Positions 47,121-56,289 of a stretch of DNA of 64,000 nt are shown here, one piece after another. The DNA is from Veillonella seminalis (GTDB lineage: Bacteria > Bacillota > Negativicutes > Veillonellales > Veillonellaceae). Below the pieces are notes generated by a model. The model was given only the letters and a program-made list of their open reading frames with translations, searched no databases and was not told the DNA's origin. Positions within the stretch are counted from its first letter, which is position 1, and each line of letters starts with the position of its first letter. Location: assembly GCF_003992065.1 (NCBI RefSeq), contig NZ_RQUZ01000003.1, positions 62,001-126,000 of the forward strand. Direction: 5' to 3'. A program made the translations under genes and the position numbers.

Positions 47121-47612
47121 CTACCAAATATATTCGTCCTTCTCTTCCATATTCCACAAAAGTTCGTGAATCATAATGCCCAACAGTCCGTTTAACCACC
47201 AAACCGGCCATATATGATGCCATAAATACGAACCTATCATAATATCTTCGCGGCCCAGCCACAGCATGGCTATGCGGAAAATAATATCCGCCAAAGTTCC
47301 TACGGAAACCCAGGCGAAGGTAATATACCATTGTTCCTCATAGACGCTAAAAGACCAAATGCTGACAATATAGGCTACCGCAATATAAGGGAACAAATGA
47401 AGGCCAAAGGCATTGGAAATCAAAATATCATGAACCAAACCGCCCGTAATGGCGGCCATCAACCCGATGCGTCTACCTTTGAGTAAGGACAAAACAATGA
47501 CCCAAACCAAAATCAAGTTAGGTATCCAGCCCTGACGAAACAAGACAGGCAATACATCGGCTTGAATCAAAAAGGTAAATATACCCATGAGTATGTATAT
47601 TAAAGTTCTCAT
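47121..47612 (-). CDS. mreD: Rod shape-determining protein MreD
   Basis: 163 residues, about five membrane helices, MreD-like NLILVWVIVLSLLKGRRIGLMAAITGGLVHDI. Four-base overlap with mreC and 20 bases before mrdA. Confidence 0.9.
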   Translation of the reverse strand: MRTLIYILMGIFTFLIQADVLPVLFRQGWIPNLILVWVIVLSLLKGRRIGLMAAITGGLVHDILISNAFGLHLFPYIAVAYIVSIWSFSVYEEQWYITFAWVSVGTLADIIFRIAMLWLGREDIMIGSYLWHHIWPVWWLNGLLGIMIHELLWNMEEKDEYIW

Positions 47613-48526
47613 TGTTGCGATGCTCCTTTTACCCCTTCTACCTGGTCACGCTGAGTTTGCGGTACCAATTTAGGAGTCAGGCTTGGCTTATCCAATTCGC
47701 CTTCACGAGAGCGCAAAATAACAAATACTTCTTCTACATTGCGTAAATCCGCCGACAGTTGAACAACGGCGTTTTTAACAAAACCTTCCGAATCATTATC
47801 AATGCGAGTCACATGGCCTACCAACAATCCCTTAGGATATATGCCGCCGTAACCGGAGGTAATCAAGGTATCACCATTCAACACATCGCCGTCACGAGCT
47901 ACATTAACCAATAAAGGCTCATCCGGATTGCTCCCGTTACCTTTAACAATAGAGGCTACACGAGATTCCGGACGCTGTATGATAACACCGATTGCCGTAC
48001 GCGGATCAAGAATTGTCTGAACACGAGCCGAGTGGGTATATACATCACTGATGAAGCCCACTACCCCGCCGGGAATCACGACCGCCATATTAACTTCCAA
48101 GCCGTCGGCACTGCCGCGATCAATGGTAAATGTATTCGTCCAAGTTCCCACATCGCGCGTCACTACCGATGCAGCCATCATATCAAATTGAGGATGACTG
48201 TTTTGAAAAGACAGCAACTGACGTAAACGCATGTTTTCCGCTACTACTTCATCATAATTTGTCACCCGTTGCTGTAATTGTGCATTTTCTTCACGAATGG
48301 CATCCATTTCTTTTGTACCGTTAATAGCTGTATCAATTACGGCAATACCGGTATGAATATTCCCTAAAAATCGTGAGGCTCCATAAGTAAACGGCGTTGT
48401 AACCTGCTCAAGCGGTACCGTTACATAGGGAATAGCCGTTCGTTGTTTCCACGCATAGCCTAAGAGCGCCAAAAACACACAGCACAACCCTACTACGACA
48501 ATTAATCGTCGTTCTGATGAAAACAT
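47609..48526 (-). CDS. mreC: Rod shape-determining protein MreC
   Basis: 305 residues. An N-terminal membrane helix (about 7-24), a coiled coil (about 70-100, ENAQLQQRVTNYDEVVAENMRLRQLL) and the extracytoplasmic beta domain (NTFTIDRGSADGLEVNMAVV, GVVGFISDVYTHSARVQTILDP). Starts on the mreB stop (TAATG). Confidence 0.94.
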   Translation of the reverse strand: MFSSERRLIVVVGLCCVFLALLGYAWKQRTAIPYVTVPLEQVTTPFTYGASRFLGNIHTGIAVIDTAINGTKEMDAIREENAQLQQRVTNYDEVVAENMRLRQLLSFQNSHPQFDMMAASVVTRDVGTWTNTFTIDRGSADGLEVNMAVVIPGGVVGFISDVYTHSARVQTILDPRTAIGVIIQRPESRVASIVKGNGSNPDEPLLVNVARDGDVLNGDTLITSGYGGIYPKGLLVGHVTRIDNDSEGFVKNAVVQLSADLRNVEEVFVILRSREGELDKPSLTPKLVPQTQRDQVEGVKGASQQ

Positions 48527-49563
48527 TACGCCCTTCCTTTCCGATTTTTCGATGCAATAATAAAACGATCCATCCGTGCAAATTCTTTAGAGGCCTGGCC
48601 TAAACCGACAGCCACGGCAAAGCCGGGTTCCGGAGGCACTTGCACCGGAATTCCCAAATCTTCACTGATACGCTGTCCGAGACCTTCCATGAGTGCCGTA
48701 GCACCGGTTAAAGTCATGCCGCGCTCCATTATATCCGCAGCCAATTCAGGCGGCGTCTGTTCCACAACGGATTTAATTTCGTCCACGATCCGTTGTAAAG
48801 TATCCTGCATAACCTGATAAACTTCCGATTTACGAATAATAATCCGCTTCATCAGACCATTGGCAATATCACGCCCCATGAAAGACACTTCCAATTCTTC
48901 CTGCGGCGGCAACGCCGTACCAAGTTCCAATTTAATCCCCTCCACCGTTTCCACGGCTACCATAACGGAGTAGGTATTTTTAATATATCGTAAAATGGCT
49001 TCATTAAAATCATGACCGCCGATACGGGCTGAATGGACAATAACTTTACCGCCCAACGACATAACGCCGATATCGGTCGTACCGCCGCCGATATCTACCG
49101 CCATACTGCCACAAGCTTCAAATACAGGCAAATGGCATCCTAACGCGGCTGCCACCGGTGCTTCTACCAAATATGCCTCGCGAGCTCCGGCCTGAATGAT
49201 AGCATCCGTCATGGCTCTTTTTTCCACATCCGTAATGCCGCATGGTACGGCCATAATAACACGTGTCCGACCTACCATACGTGACGCCTTACTCATAAAA
49301 TGGCGCAACATGGTAAGCATAACGCGGTAATCTACTATAAATCCATCCCGTAAAGGGCGCATTTCATCCAACATGTCAGGGGTTCTGAGCAAAAGTCGTT
49401 CCGCATCGGAGCCGACCGCTACAATACCTTCCTGCTTGGTATCGGTGGCCACCAACGACGGTTCGGACAATACAACGCCACGACCTTGGACATGCACATG
49501 CGTATTTACGGTTCCAATATCTATGCCTAAATCTCGTCCCAAAGACGAAAAAATACGAATCAT
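48526..49563 (-). CDS. mreB: Rod shape-determining protein MreB
   Basis: 345 residues, actin-like: phosphate loops DIGTVNTHVHVQGRG and DIGGGTTDIGVMSLGG, and ALMEGLGQRISEDLGIPV near the C-terminus. First gene of the mreBCD-mrdA-minD-rodA cluster, with one near promoter and one possible upstream promoter. Veillonella cells are cocci, so a full elongasome set is notable. Confidence 0.96.
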   Translation of the reverse strand: MIRIFSSLGRDLGIDIGTVNTHVHVQGRGVVLSEPSLVATDTKQEGIVAVGSDAERLLLRTPDMLDEMRPLRDGFIVDYRVMLTMLRHFMSKASRMVGRTRVIMAVPCGITDVEKRAMTDAIIQAGAREAYLVEAPVAAALGCHLPVFEACGSMAVDIGGGTTDIGVMSLGGKVIVHSARIGGHDFNEAILRYIKNTYSVMVAVETVEGIKLELGTALPPQEELEVSFMGRDIANGLMKRIIIRKSEVYQVMQDTLQRIVDEIKSVVEQTPPELAADIMERGMTLTGATALMEGLGQRISEDLGIPVQVPPEPGFAVAVGLGQASKEFARMDRFIIASKNRKGRA

Positions 49564-49595
49564 ATGTTTAGTCTCCTTACTTTACTCATCCCTAT

Positions 49596-49625
49596 ATTAT
49601 ACTATCGGCAGTAAGGATAAATCAA
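49596..49625 (-). promoter_or_regulatory. Proximal promoter of mreB
   Basis: Minus strand TTGATT (49620-49625), 18 bases, TATAAT (49596-49601), about 30 bases from the mreB start. An extended -10 (TGCTATAAT, TATAAT at 49697-49702) lies about 100 bases further up and may be a second promoter. Confidence 0.65.
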
Positions 49626-49735
49626 CCAAAACGGCGTTCACCCTTCAATTATCATGCTCTGTTCATGCTGTCGGATATACTTACGCCTGCCCTTTTATTA
49701 TAGCATTTACCGCAAATTCGGTTAGACAATTTTTT

Positions 49736-50434
49736 CTATATATGACCTTTTTCGCAAAGGCTGGTATACCGTCCGTCCCCAATAATTACATGGTCCAAAA
49801 CAGGTATCCCCATAAGTTTTCCCGCTTTTACAAATAATTTGGTGATTCCTATATCTTCAGAGCTCGGCTCAGGATCGCCGGACGGATGATTATGAATCAA
49901 AATAAGACTTGCCGCATTGGCTTGCATGGCTTGTCGAAATACAGTTCGCTGCTCCGCCAAACTGCCGGTCAAACCGCCGATAGAGATTGTTTCTACATCA
50001 ATTAATTTGTTTTTACACGTTAAAAATGCCGCACAAAAGTGTTCTTCTTTTTCATAACGCAAGCGCTCCATAATGTAGGATGCCACCGCCTTCGGATTGC
50101 CGAAGTCTTCAAAATTTTCTTTTACGCGCAGTTGTCCCAAGCGACGCCCCAATTCAATGGCCGCACAGACCGTAACCGCCTTGTCACGACCAATTCCTTT
50201 GATTTTCTGCAAAGCACTGACCGTGGTCTCATTCAAACCGTAAGCGCCGTGACTCACTGTATCCAATACTTCTTTTGCCAGTTCCAGCACAGAAGAACCG
50301 CGCCGTCCTGTTCTCAGCAAAATAGCCAACAACTCTACCGTACTTACACCGGCTGCCCCCAAATTCAAAAATTTCTCCCGTGGCTGCTGCCAAGGTTGCC
50401 ACTCTCTAACAACACCTGTATATGTCTTAATCAT
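49736..50434 (-). CDS. radC: RadC family JAB-domain protein
   Basis: 232 residues. N-terminal helix-hairpin-helix (IKGIGRDKAVTVCAAIELGRRL), then a JAMM metal motif (LIHNHPSGDPEPSSEDIGIT). The old DNA-repair label is not supported for the family; function unknown. Placement between maf and mreB is common in Firmicutes. Confidence 0.94.
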   Translation of the reverse strand: MIKTYTGVVREWQPWQQPREKFLNLGAAGVSTVELLAILLRTGRRGSSVLELAKEVLDTVSHGAYGLNETTVSALQKIKGIGRDKAVTVCAAIELGRRLGQLRVKENFEDFGNPKAVASYIMERLRYEKEEHFCAAFLTCKNKLIDVETISIGGLTGSLAEQRTVFRQAMQANAASLILIHNHPSGDPEPSSEDIGITKLFVKAGKLMGIPVLDHVIIGDGRYTSLCEKGHI

Positions 50435-50512
50435 ATATCCCCCTAAATTTTACTTGCTTAACCAATACACTAAGCCAACACCTAAAATACTACCCGAAAA
50501 ATATTACCCCAA

Positions 50513-50601
50513 TAATACTGCTCTAAAAAACACGCCGCTTAAAATTCTGCTTTTAGAGAAGCTTTCTTTAAATCGCTGTCTTAAAACACGGCCTTAAAAT
50601 T
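50513..50601. repeat. 33-34-base imperfect direct repeat at the maf 3' end
   Basis: Copies at 50569-50601 and 50513-50546. On the minus strand both begin AATTTTAAG (the last maf codons and stop) and continue CGTGTTTTA...(A)G..CAG. Related shorter copies of TATTTT continue towards radC. The second copy reproduces the maf tail including its stop. Confidence 0.6.
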
Positions 50602-51226
50602 TACGTAAATATCTCGCTACCACCTCTACCGGCAAGCCAACCACATTGGTATATGAACCTTCAATCCGTTCTACCAAATAAGCCCCCTGCCCCTGAATGC
50701 CATAGGCACCGGCTTTATCAAGCGGTTCTCCGGTTGCCACGTAGGTTTTAATTTCTTCATCGGTGAGCGGATAAAATACCACTTTAGTAACCACATGGAA
50801 TACTTCCTTAGCCACCAATTGATGTTGTTCATCATATCGGCAAAGAGCTACCCCGGTCACTACTTCATGCGTATCACCGGATAATTCCTTCAGCATTTGA
50901 ATCGCCTCTGTCGTATCGACCGGTTTTCCTAGAACATGCCCCTTATGTGCCACAATCGTATCAGAACCGATAACAATATATCCTTTACTTTCTGCAGCCG
51001 TTGTTGTGTCCGTTGTGTCCGTTGCTTCCGTTGTTTCCGAGTCTGTCGTTACCGGAATAAGAGCCTCCAACGCCTTCCCCAAGGCTTGTGCTTCTACTAA
51101 CTCATACGGATTCATTGCCTGTTCATTATGTTCTTCATAAGTGCTCGATACAACTTCAAACTCAATATGCAATTGCTCCAATAAATCACGACGCCGCGGT
51201 GACGCCGATGCCAAATATAGTTTCAT
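50594..51226 (-). CDS. maf: Maf nucleotide pyrophosphatase (septum-formation inhibitor family)
   Basis: 210 residues. SASPRRRDLLEQLHIEFEV at the start, GSDTIVAHKGHVLGKP and the C-terminal DKAGAYGIQGQGAYLVERIEGSYTNVVGLPV are the Maf/YhdE motifs (dTTP/UTP-type house-cleaning phosphatase). A Thr-rich insert (about residues 60-80, between the helix after LVEAQALGKALE and YIVIGSDT) is encoded by 9-base tandem repeats and is unusual. Confidence 0.94.
   Translation of the reverse strand: MKLYLASASPRRRDLLEQLHIEFEVVSSTYEEHNEQAMNPYELVEAQALGKALEALIPVTTDSETTEATDTTDTTTAAESKGYIVIGSDTIVAHKGHVLGKPVDTTEAIQMLKELSGDTHEVVTGVALCRYDEQHQLVAKEVFHVVTKVVFYPLTDEEIKTYVATGEPLDKAGAYGIQGQGAYLVERIEGSYTNVVGLPVEVVARYLRKF
51003..51038 (-). 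repeat. 9-bp coding repeat inside maf
   Basis: Four 9-base units GTTGTGTCC, GTTGTGTCC, GTTGCTTCC and GTTGTTTCC (plus-strand reading). They encode repeated (Asp/Glu)-(Thr/Ala)-Thr in Maf, so copy changes keep the frame. Confidence 0.85.
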
Positions 51227-51263
51227 CGTTTATGTTTACCCCCGAATATGCCGTAAACTACAA

Positions 51264-51291
51264 CGCGCAGTACCCCGAAAGGTACTGCGCG
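51264..51291 (-). terminator. Hairpin after ackA
   Basis: CGCGCAGTACC / GGTACTGCGCG, a perfect 11-base stem with a six-base loop. The minus-strand tail TTGTAGTTT is only partly U-rich. Probable terminator of the lipoprotein-ackA transcript. Confidence 0.65.
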
Positions 51292-51337
51292 AGCAGTGTC
51301 ATCGTTTAGATTATAAATCTTCAGTCAGACTATTATA

Positions 51338-52552
51338 TTACCAGTTTTTCATTACAAGGCTTGAAGTAATACGTTTTGTATCACGAGCAATCATAATTTC
51401 TTCGTTAGTAGGAACTACGAAGATTTTAACTTTGGAACCTTCTACGCTGATTTCAGTTTCTTTACCGCGTACGTTGTTGCGTTCACGATCAAGACGAGTA
51501 CCGAGGTATTCGAGACCGTTACAGATAGCATCACGGTTACCGATGCCGTTTTCACCGATACCGGCTGTGAATACGATTACGTCTACACCGCCCATAACAG
51601 CTGCATAAGCACCGATTGTGGAACGAACTTTGTAGTGGAACATATCAAGTGCCAACTGAGCACGTTTGTTACCTTCTTCAGCAGCTTCTTCAATAACGCG
51701 GAAGTCATTGGAAACACCGGAGATACCTAATACACCGGATTTTTTGTTCATGATGGCATCGATTTCATGGTAAGTCATGTCCCATTTGTCCATCAAGAAA
51801 GGTACGATAGCAGGGTCAATATCGCCGCAACGAGTACCCATGATCAAACCGGATAATGGTGTGAAGCCCATGGAAGTGTCGATGGAACGACCGGCTTTAA
51901 TAGCTGACACACTGGAACCGTTACCAAGGTGACAAGAGATAATACGCAAGTCACTCATGTGTTTGCCCATTAATTCAGCTACACGCTGAGCCACATATTT
52001 ATGGCTGGTGCCGTGGAAGCCGTAACGACGAACACCAAGTTCAGTGTATGCTTCGTATGGCAAACCGTAAAGGAAAGCTTCAGCAGGCATAGTCTGATGG
52101 AAAGCCGTATCGAATACAGCTACCTGAGGAACTTTAGGCATGATAGCTTCGCAAGCTTCAATACCTTGGATGTTTGGTGGGTTATGAAGAGGTGCAATCT
52201 TAGCACATTCTTCTAAAGCTTCCATAACAGCCGGTGTAATCAACACGGAGTCAGCAAACTTTTCAGCACCATGAACCACACGATGACCAACTGCATCAAT
52301 TTCATCCATGGAAGAAATTACGCCGAATTCTGCATCAACCAAAATGTCGAGCAAAATTTTAAGCGCTTGTTTGTGGTCCAAAATTGGTTCTACACGTTCC
52401 AACTTTTCAGCATCCGGACGTTTGTGAGTGAAGATAGCATCTTCAGCACCGATTTTTTCGAATTGTCCTTTTGCTAATACCGCTTCATTGTCCATGTCAA
52501 TGAGTTGGTATTTTAAGGAAGAACTACCACAGTTTACTACTAAAACATTCAT
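51338..52552 (-). CDS. ackA: Acetate kinase
   Basis: 404 residues. [56 protein letters not shown] and FTAGIGENG are the ASKHA acetate kinase motifs. It makes ATP and acetate from acetyl phosphate, the main substrate-level phosphorylation of lactate fermenters. No pta is beside it. GAGGG precedes the ATG, three bases after the upstream lipoprotein stop. Confidence 0.98.
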   Translation of the reverse strand: MNVLVVNCGSSSLKYQLIDMDNEAVLAKGQFEKIGAEDAIFTHKRPDAEKLERVEPILDHKQALKILLDILVDAEFGVISSMDEIDAVGHRVVHGAEKFADSVLITPAVMEALEECAKIAPLHNPPNIQGIEACEAIMPKVPQVAVFDTAFHQTMPAEAFLYGLPYEAYTELGVRRYGFHGTSHKYVAQRVAELMGKHMSDLRIISCHLGNGSSVSAIKAGRSIDTSMGFTPLSGLIMGTRCGDIDPAIVPFLMDKWDMTYHEIDAIMNKKSGVLGISGVSNDFRVIEEAAEEGNKRAQLALDMFHYKVRSTIGAYAAVMGGVDVIVFTAGIGENGIGNRDAICNGLEYLGTRLDRERNNVRGKETEISVEGSKVKIFVVPTNEEIMIARDTKRITSSLVMKNW

Positions 52553-52555
52553 TAC

Positions 52556-53116
52556 TTATCCCTCTTTCTTAGTAATTTGAATTTTACCTACCACAAGGTC
52601 AGAAATCTGAGCTCCCATTGTGCTGTCAACAGGATACTGATAGGTTATATTCCACAATACACCTTTATCGGCAAACGTGTACTGAAAGAAACGAATTTGG
52701 ATTTGGTTGGCTATAAGTGTAGCCGATGAGGTAAAGGCTGTCACGCCGTCTACCGTTTTCATCTCATCCGACCATGTCAATTTATCGCCGAAGTTTTTTT
52801 CATAAAAGCTTCGAGTTTCAGCGCCATAAGCAACCGCTGTCGGTAAAGACTGACCGGCTTTCGGAGAGATAGCTTCAATGGAAACCAGGAAGTTTTTATC
52901 GGCCCCTAAATACGTTGTTACGGGATATCCCAACGCATTTTTGGTTGTATTAGGCTGTACGCCTATATCGTAAGGTAAGGCAACGGTAATTTCCGAGTTG
53001 CCGCTCTTAATCACTTTGTGACCGAAACTATAAGAATCCAGTGCATTATCACTGCCACAGCCGCTAATCACAAACACCAGCAAAGCCATGCAAAAAACAG
53101 TGAACCATTTCTTCAT
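52556..53116 (-). CDS. Lipoprotein of unknown function
   Basis: About 186 residues. MKKWFTVFCMALLVFVISGCGSDN is a lipoprotein signal with cleavage before the Cys of ISGC (about residue 19). The mature part is beta-rich and shows no family I recognise. The frame opens at 53215, but GAGGGATATT before ATG 53116 and the signal sequence fix the start. Co-transcribed with ackA. Confidence 0.8.
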   Translation of the reverse strand: MKKWFTVFCMALLVFVISGCGSDNALDSYSFGHKVIKSGNSEITVALPYDIGVQPNTTKNALGYPVTTYLGADKNFLVSIEAISPKAGQSLPTAVAYGAETRSFYEKNFGDKLTWSDEMKTVDGVTAFTSSATLIANQIQIRFFQYTFADKGVLWNITYQYPVDSTMGAQISDLVVGKIQITKKEG

Positions 53117-53165
53117 AATATCCCTCGATTCAAAATCTTTGTACAAGCAATCACGTACGTTTAAA

Positions 53166-53174
53166 TTATACCAT
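53166..53174 (-). promoter_or_regulatory. Extended -10 promoter of lipoprotein-ackA
   Basis: Minus strand TGGTATAAT (TATAAT at 53166-53171), about 50 bases before the lipoprotein start; no strong -35. Confidence 0.55.
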
Positions 53175-53309
53175 TCTTTGCGATTACTTGCACGCCTCTT
53201 TTTAGACATAATCACTATTATTTTTATACATATATATATTTACTGTAATTTTATTGTAAAAACATCATTTTGTAATGAAAAAACAGCTTTTATATCCCTA
53301 AAATATCTA

Positions 53310-53318
53310 TGCTATAAT
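53310..53318 (+). promoter_or_regulatory. Extended -10 promoter of tmcAL
   Basis: TGCTATAAT with TATAAT at 53313-53318 and a weak TTTATA 18 bases before it; about 46 bases from the tmcAL start. Divergent from the ackA promoter. Confidence 0.6.
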
Positions 53319-53364
53319 GATACAAACAGATAAAATACTATCAAATTTTCAAAGGAGTCCTATT

Positions 53365-54585
53365 ATGAATTGTATCGGAATTGTTACCGAATATAATCCG
53401 TTTCATACGGGTCATGCCTACCAACTGAATACTTTGGCCGAACGCTATCCCGATGCACTTCGTATCGTCGTCATGAGCGGTTCCTTCGTACAACGGGGTG
53501 AACCGGCCCTTTTTGACAAATTTACCCGGGCTCGCTGGGCCTTATTAAACGGAGCTCATGCCGTCATTGAACTCCCCACCGTTTATGCTACGGCAAATGC
53601 TGAACGTTTTGCCGCCGGTGCTGTCAGATTACTGCATCAACTGGGGGCACGAGCCCTGTCCTTCGGCTCCGAAACAAATAATGCCGCCTTATTACAAAAA
53701 ATTGCTGCCAAAAGTAGCGACAAAGCTGTTCAAGAAGCCTGTCGCCAAGCCATGAAAAACGGTGAATTCTACGGCACGGCCTTACGCCAAGCCATCATTG
53801 CTCAATATCCCGAAGCTGCTCCTATCGTCAATCAACCGAATGCACTCCTGGGGCTGGAGTACACCAAAGCAATTCAAACATACGGGCTTAACATGAACCT
53901 CATCCCTGTTAAGCGCGAAGGCGAACATCATAATGATGAGCTGACCACTGATTGGTCTTCAGGTTCGGCCTTACGTCGTCAAATCCGAACTAATGACAAT
54001 AAAGATCACCTTAGTAAAACACTGGCGCCTTACCTTCCGGCTAATATAATCGCCGACTGCCAAGAAAAAATCTTGTTTAACGATTATACCGAAATAGAAC
54101 GGTACCACGATTTTATTCTTTATGAAAGTCGTAAACTATCGGCAACACAATTAGCGTCTTTAGCCGACTTCAATGAAGGGCTTCATCAAGTATGGCCGTC
54201 GGCCGGTCAAAAGGAATCATGGACGTCAGCCCTTGACTCCTTAAAATCCAAACGCTATTCCTATGCCCGCTTAAATCGCATGGCGACTTATACTGTTCTC
54301 GGTATCAGCCGGCGTTTACAGGATGAGGCTCATGAAACGGGCCCGCAATACGGCCGTTTACTTGGCTTCACTGATGCAGCCAGACCATGGCTGCAACGCA
54401 AAGAATTTGACGTACCGCTCATTCAAAAATGGGCTCCTTTTGTAAATACCGCTACCGGTCTTACTGCCGAAATGGCTACCCTCGATCAAAAAGCCACGGA
54501 TATCCAAAAGTTATGTATCAAAAATGCTTCAAATCGAAAAGGCGGCGAAGACTTCTACTTCACTCCTTGGTATATAAAAAAATAA
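53365..54585 (+). CDS. tmcAL: tRNA(Met) cytidine acetate ligase TmcAL
   Basis: 406 residues. MNCIGIVTEYNPFHTGHAYQL has the nucleotidyltransferase HxGH motif; SGSFVQRGEPALFDKFTRA and LGFTDAARPWL follow the YlbM/TmcAL pattern. It uses ATP and acetate to form N4-acetylcytidine at the wobble base of elongator tRNA-Met. AAAGGAG precedes ATG 53365; the frame start at 53317 has none. Single plus-strand gene, divergent from ackA, convergent with pyrR. Confidence 0.93.
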   Translation: MNCIGIVTEYNPFHTGHAYQLNTLAERYPDALRIVVMSGSFVQRGEPALFDKFTRARWALLNGAHAVIELPTVYATANAERFAAGAVRLLHQLGARALSFGSETNNAALLQKIAAKSSDKAVQEACRQAMKNGEFYGTALRQAIIAQYPEAAPIVNQPNALLGLEYTKAIQTYGLNMNLIPVKREGEHHNDELTTDWSSGSALRRQIRTNDNKDHLSKTLAPYLPANIIADCQEKILFNDYTEIERYHDFILYESRKLSATQLASLADFNEGLHQVWPSAGQKESWTSALDSLKSKRYSYARLNRMATYTVLGISRRLQDEAHETGPQYGRLLGFTDAARPWLQRKEFDVPLIQKWAPFVNTATGLTAEMATLDQKATDIQKLCIKNASNRKGGEDFYFTPWYIKK

Positions 54586-54596
54586 CGCTATAGATT

Positions 54597-54686
54597 TATA
54601 GAGCAAAATAAAATTATAGACCAAAATAGGATTATAGGACAAAATGAAGTTATAAACCAGAATAGGGTATAAAACAAAATAAGTTC
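54597..54686. repeat. 18-bp tandem repeat after tmcAL
   Basis: Five units in strict 18-base register, consensus TATARACCAAAATAGGRT, beginning 12 bases after the tmcAL stop. No protein sense. Sequence drifts between units. Confidence 0.8.
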
Positions 54687-54722
54687 GAAATTTAACCCCA
54701 AATCAAGTGTCCCATAAAAGCC

Positions 54723-54761
54723 AAAAGGCCATTGCAGTGATTTAAACTGCAATGGCCTTTT
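54723..54761. terminator. Bidirectional terminator, tmcAL / pyrR
   Basis: Perfect 16-base stem AAAAGGCCATTGCAGT / ACTGCAATGGCCTTTT with a seven-base loop; U-rich on both strands. It separates convergent tmcAL and pyrR. Confidence 0.92.
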
Positions 54762-54773
54762 ATAATTCAGTAA

Positions 54774-55292
54774 TTACGAAATGGTAACGCTGTCTTCCCC
54801 GTCCTGCTCTTTAACATTGACGCGTACTGTTTCCATATGAGATGTAGGAATATTTTTGCCCACATAATCGGCACGAATCGGTAATTCACGATGACCGCGG
54901 TCAACTAAAACAGCCAATTGAATGGCTCGCGGACGGCCAACTTCCATTAACGCATTAAGGGCGGAACGAATCGTCCGACCCGTATAGAGTACATCATCCA
55001 CCAGGATAACGAGTTTACCCGTCGTATCCAAAGTAAATGGCGGACCTTCTTTGCCTTTAGTCGTACGATCATCACGATACATGGCTACATTAATTGTCGC
55101 TACATCAATATGAACGCCTTCAATCGCTTCAATTTGAGCCTGCAAGCGTTGTGCCAAATAAATACCGCGACGTTCAATCCCTAAAATAAGCGCATTTTCC
55201 AGACCTTTATTACGTTCTAAAATTTCATGGCTGATACGTCGAATGGCACGCATCATAGCCTGTTCGTCCATAAGAATCCGTTTTTCCTGCAT
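54774..55292 (-). CDS. pyrR: PyrR, pyrimidine attenuation regulator / uracil phosphoribosyltransferase
   Basis: About 172 residues. The PRPP loop VILVDDVLYTGRTIRSALNAL (about 92-112) and ILGIERRGIYLAQRL identify PyrR. It binds pyr mRNA when UMP is high. AAGGAG before ATG 55292 fixes the start (frame opens at 55325). Last gene of lspA-rluD-pyrR; no pyr biosynthesis genes in the window. Confidence 0.93.
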   Translation of the reverse strand: MQEKRILMDEQAMMRAIRRISHEILERNKGLENALILGIERRGIYLAQRLQAQIEAIEGVHIDVATINVAMYRDDRTTKGKEGPPFTLDTTGKLVILVDDVLYTGRTIRSALNALMEVGRPRAIQLAVLVDRGHRELPIRADYVGKNIPTSHMETVRVNVKEQDGEDSVTIS

Positions 55293-55302
55293 AGCTGACT
55301 CC

Positions 55303-56289
55303 TTATACATTATGAGTTTTAGCATATTCCAAGCAAGCTAAAAAGTCCTCCGACAACGGTGCTTCAAAGTACAGATCTTGCCCCGAAATCGGATGTTTCA
55401 AAGCTAAGCTGAAGGAATGTAAGGCCTGCCCTTCAATTGGGAAATCCATCTTACGATAGCCGTAGAACGGGTCATTAACAACCGGATGGCCGATATGTGC
55501 AAAATGCACGCGAATTTGATGAGTACGGCCGGTTTCCAACACACATTGAACCAAAGTATGTTTCCCGAAACGTTCCACAACGGTAAAATGAGTTACCGCT
55601 TCCTTGCTGTTTTCAAAAACAACTGCCATTTTCATACGATCTTTCGGATGACGACCGATAGGTGCTTTAATCGTGCCCCGTTCTTCTACGATATTGCCGT
55701 GTACCAGAGCATAGTAAGTACGCGTTGCGGAATGTGCCTTTACCTGTTCGGCCAGGCCGATATGAGCCAAATCATTTTTAGCCGCCATCATAACGCCGGA
55801 TGTATCCTTATCCAAACGATGTACGATACCGGGACGAATTTCACCGTTAATGCCGGACAAATCTCTGCAGTGGAACAATAACGCATTCACGAGCGTACCC
55901 GTATAATTCCCTACCGCCGGATGTACCACCATGCCGCGCGGTTTGTTGATAATAATGATATCGTGGTCTTCAAAAAGGATATCAAGTGGAATATCTTCCG
56001 GTTTAACTTCTACGGCTTGAGGTTTCGGTACAACTACCATAATTGTAGAGCCCACCGTCAATTTAAGATTACTTTTACCTGTCTTTTGATTGACCGTCAC
56101 GGCACCGCTTTTTATAAGTTGTTGCACATAACTGCGCGAACCTTCCATAATGGAGGTTAAGTACACATCTAGACGTTCCCCTTCTTTATCGTCGGGAACA
56201 GTTAAGGTAATCGTTTTATCGATACCGGTTGTTTCCGCTTCAATATTTTCATTCATATCATCCATGGTATGTAAAGTATCCGAATTCAT
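55303..56289 (-). CDS. rluD: RluD family ribosomal RNA pseudouridine synthase
   Basis: 328 residues. An N-terminal S4 domain (RLDVYLTSIMEGSRSYVQQLIKSGAVTVN) is followed by the catalytic GIVHRLDKDTSGVMM (active Asp) and LETGRTHQIRVHFAHIGHPVVND. Starts within the lspA stop (four-base overlap). The lspA-rluD-pyrR order is classic for Firmicutes. Confidence 0.94.
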   Translation of the reverse strand: MNSDTLHTMDDMNENIEAETTGIDKTITLTVPDDKEGERLDVYLTSIMEGSRSYVQQLIKSGAVTVNQKTGKSNLKLTVGSTIMVVVPKPQAVEVKPEDIPLDILFEDHDIIIINKPRGMVVHPAVGNYTGTLVNALLFHCRDLSGINGEIRPGIVHRLDKDTSGVMMAAKNDLAHIGLAEQVKAHSATRTYYALVHGNIVEERGTIKAPIGRHPKDRMKMAVVFENSKEAVTHFTVVERFGKHTLVQCVLETGRTHQIRVHFAHIGHPVVNDPFYGYRKMDFPIEGQALHSFSLALKHPISGQDLYFEAPLSEDFLACLEYAKTHNV

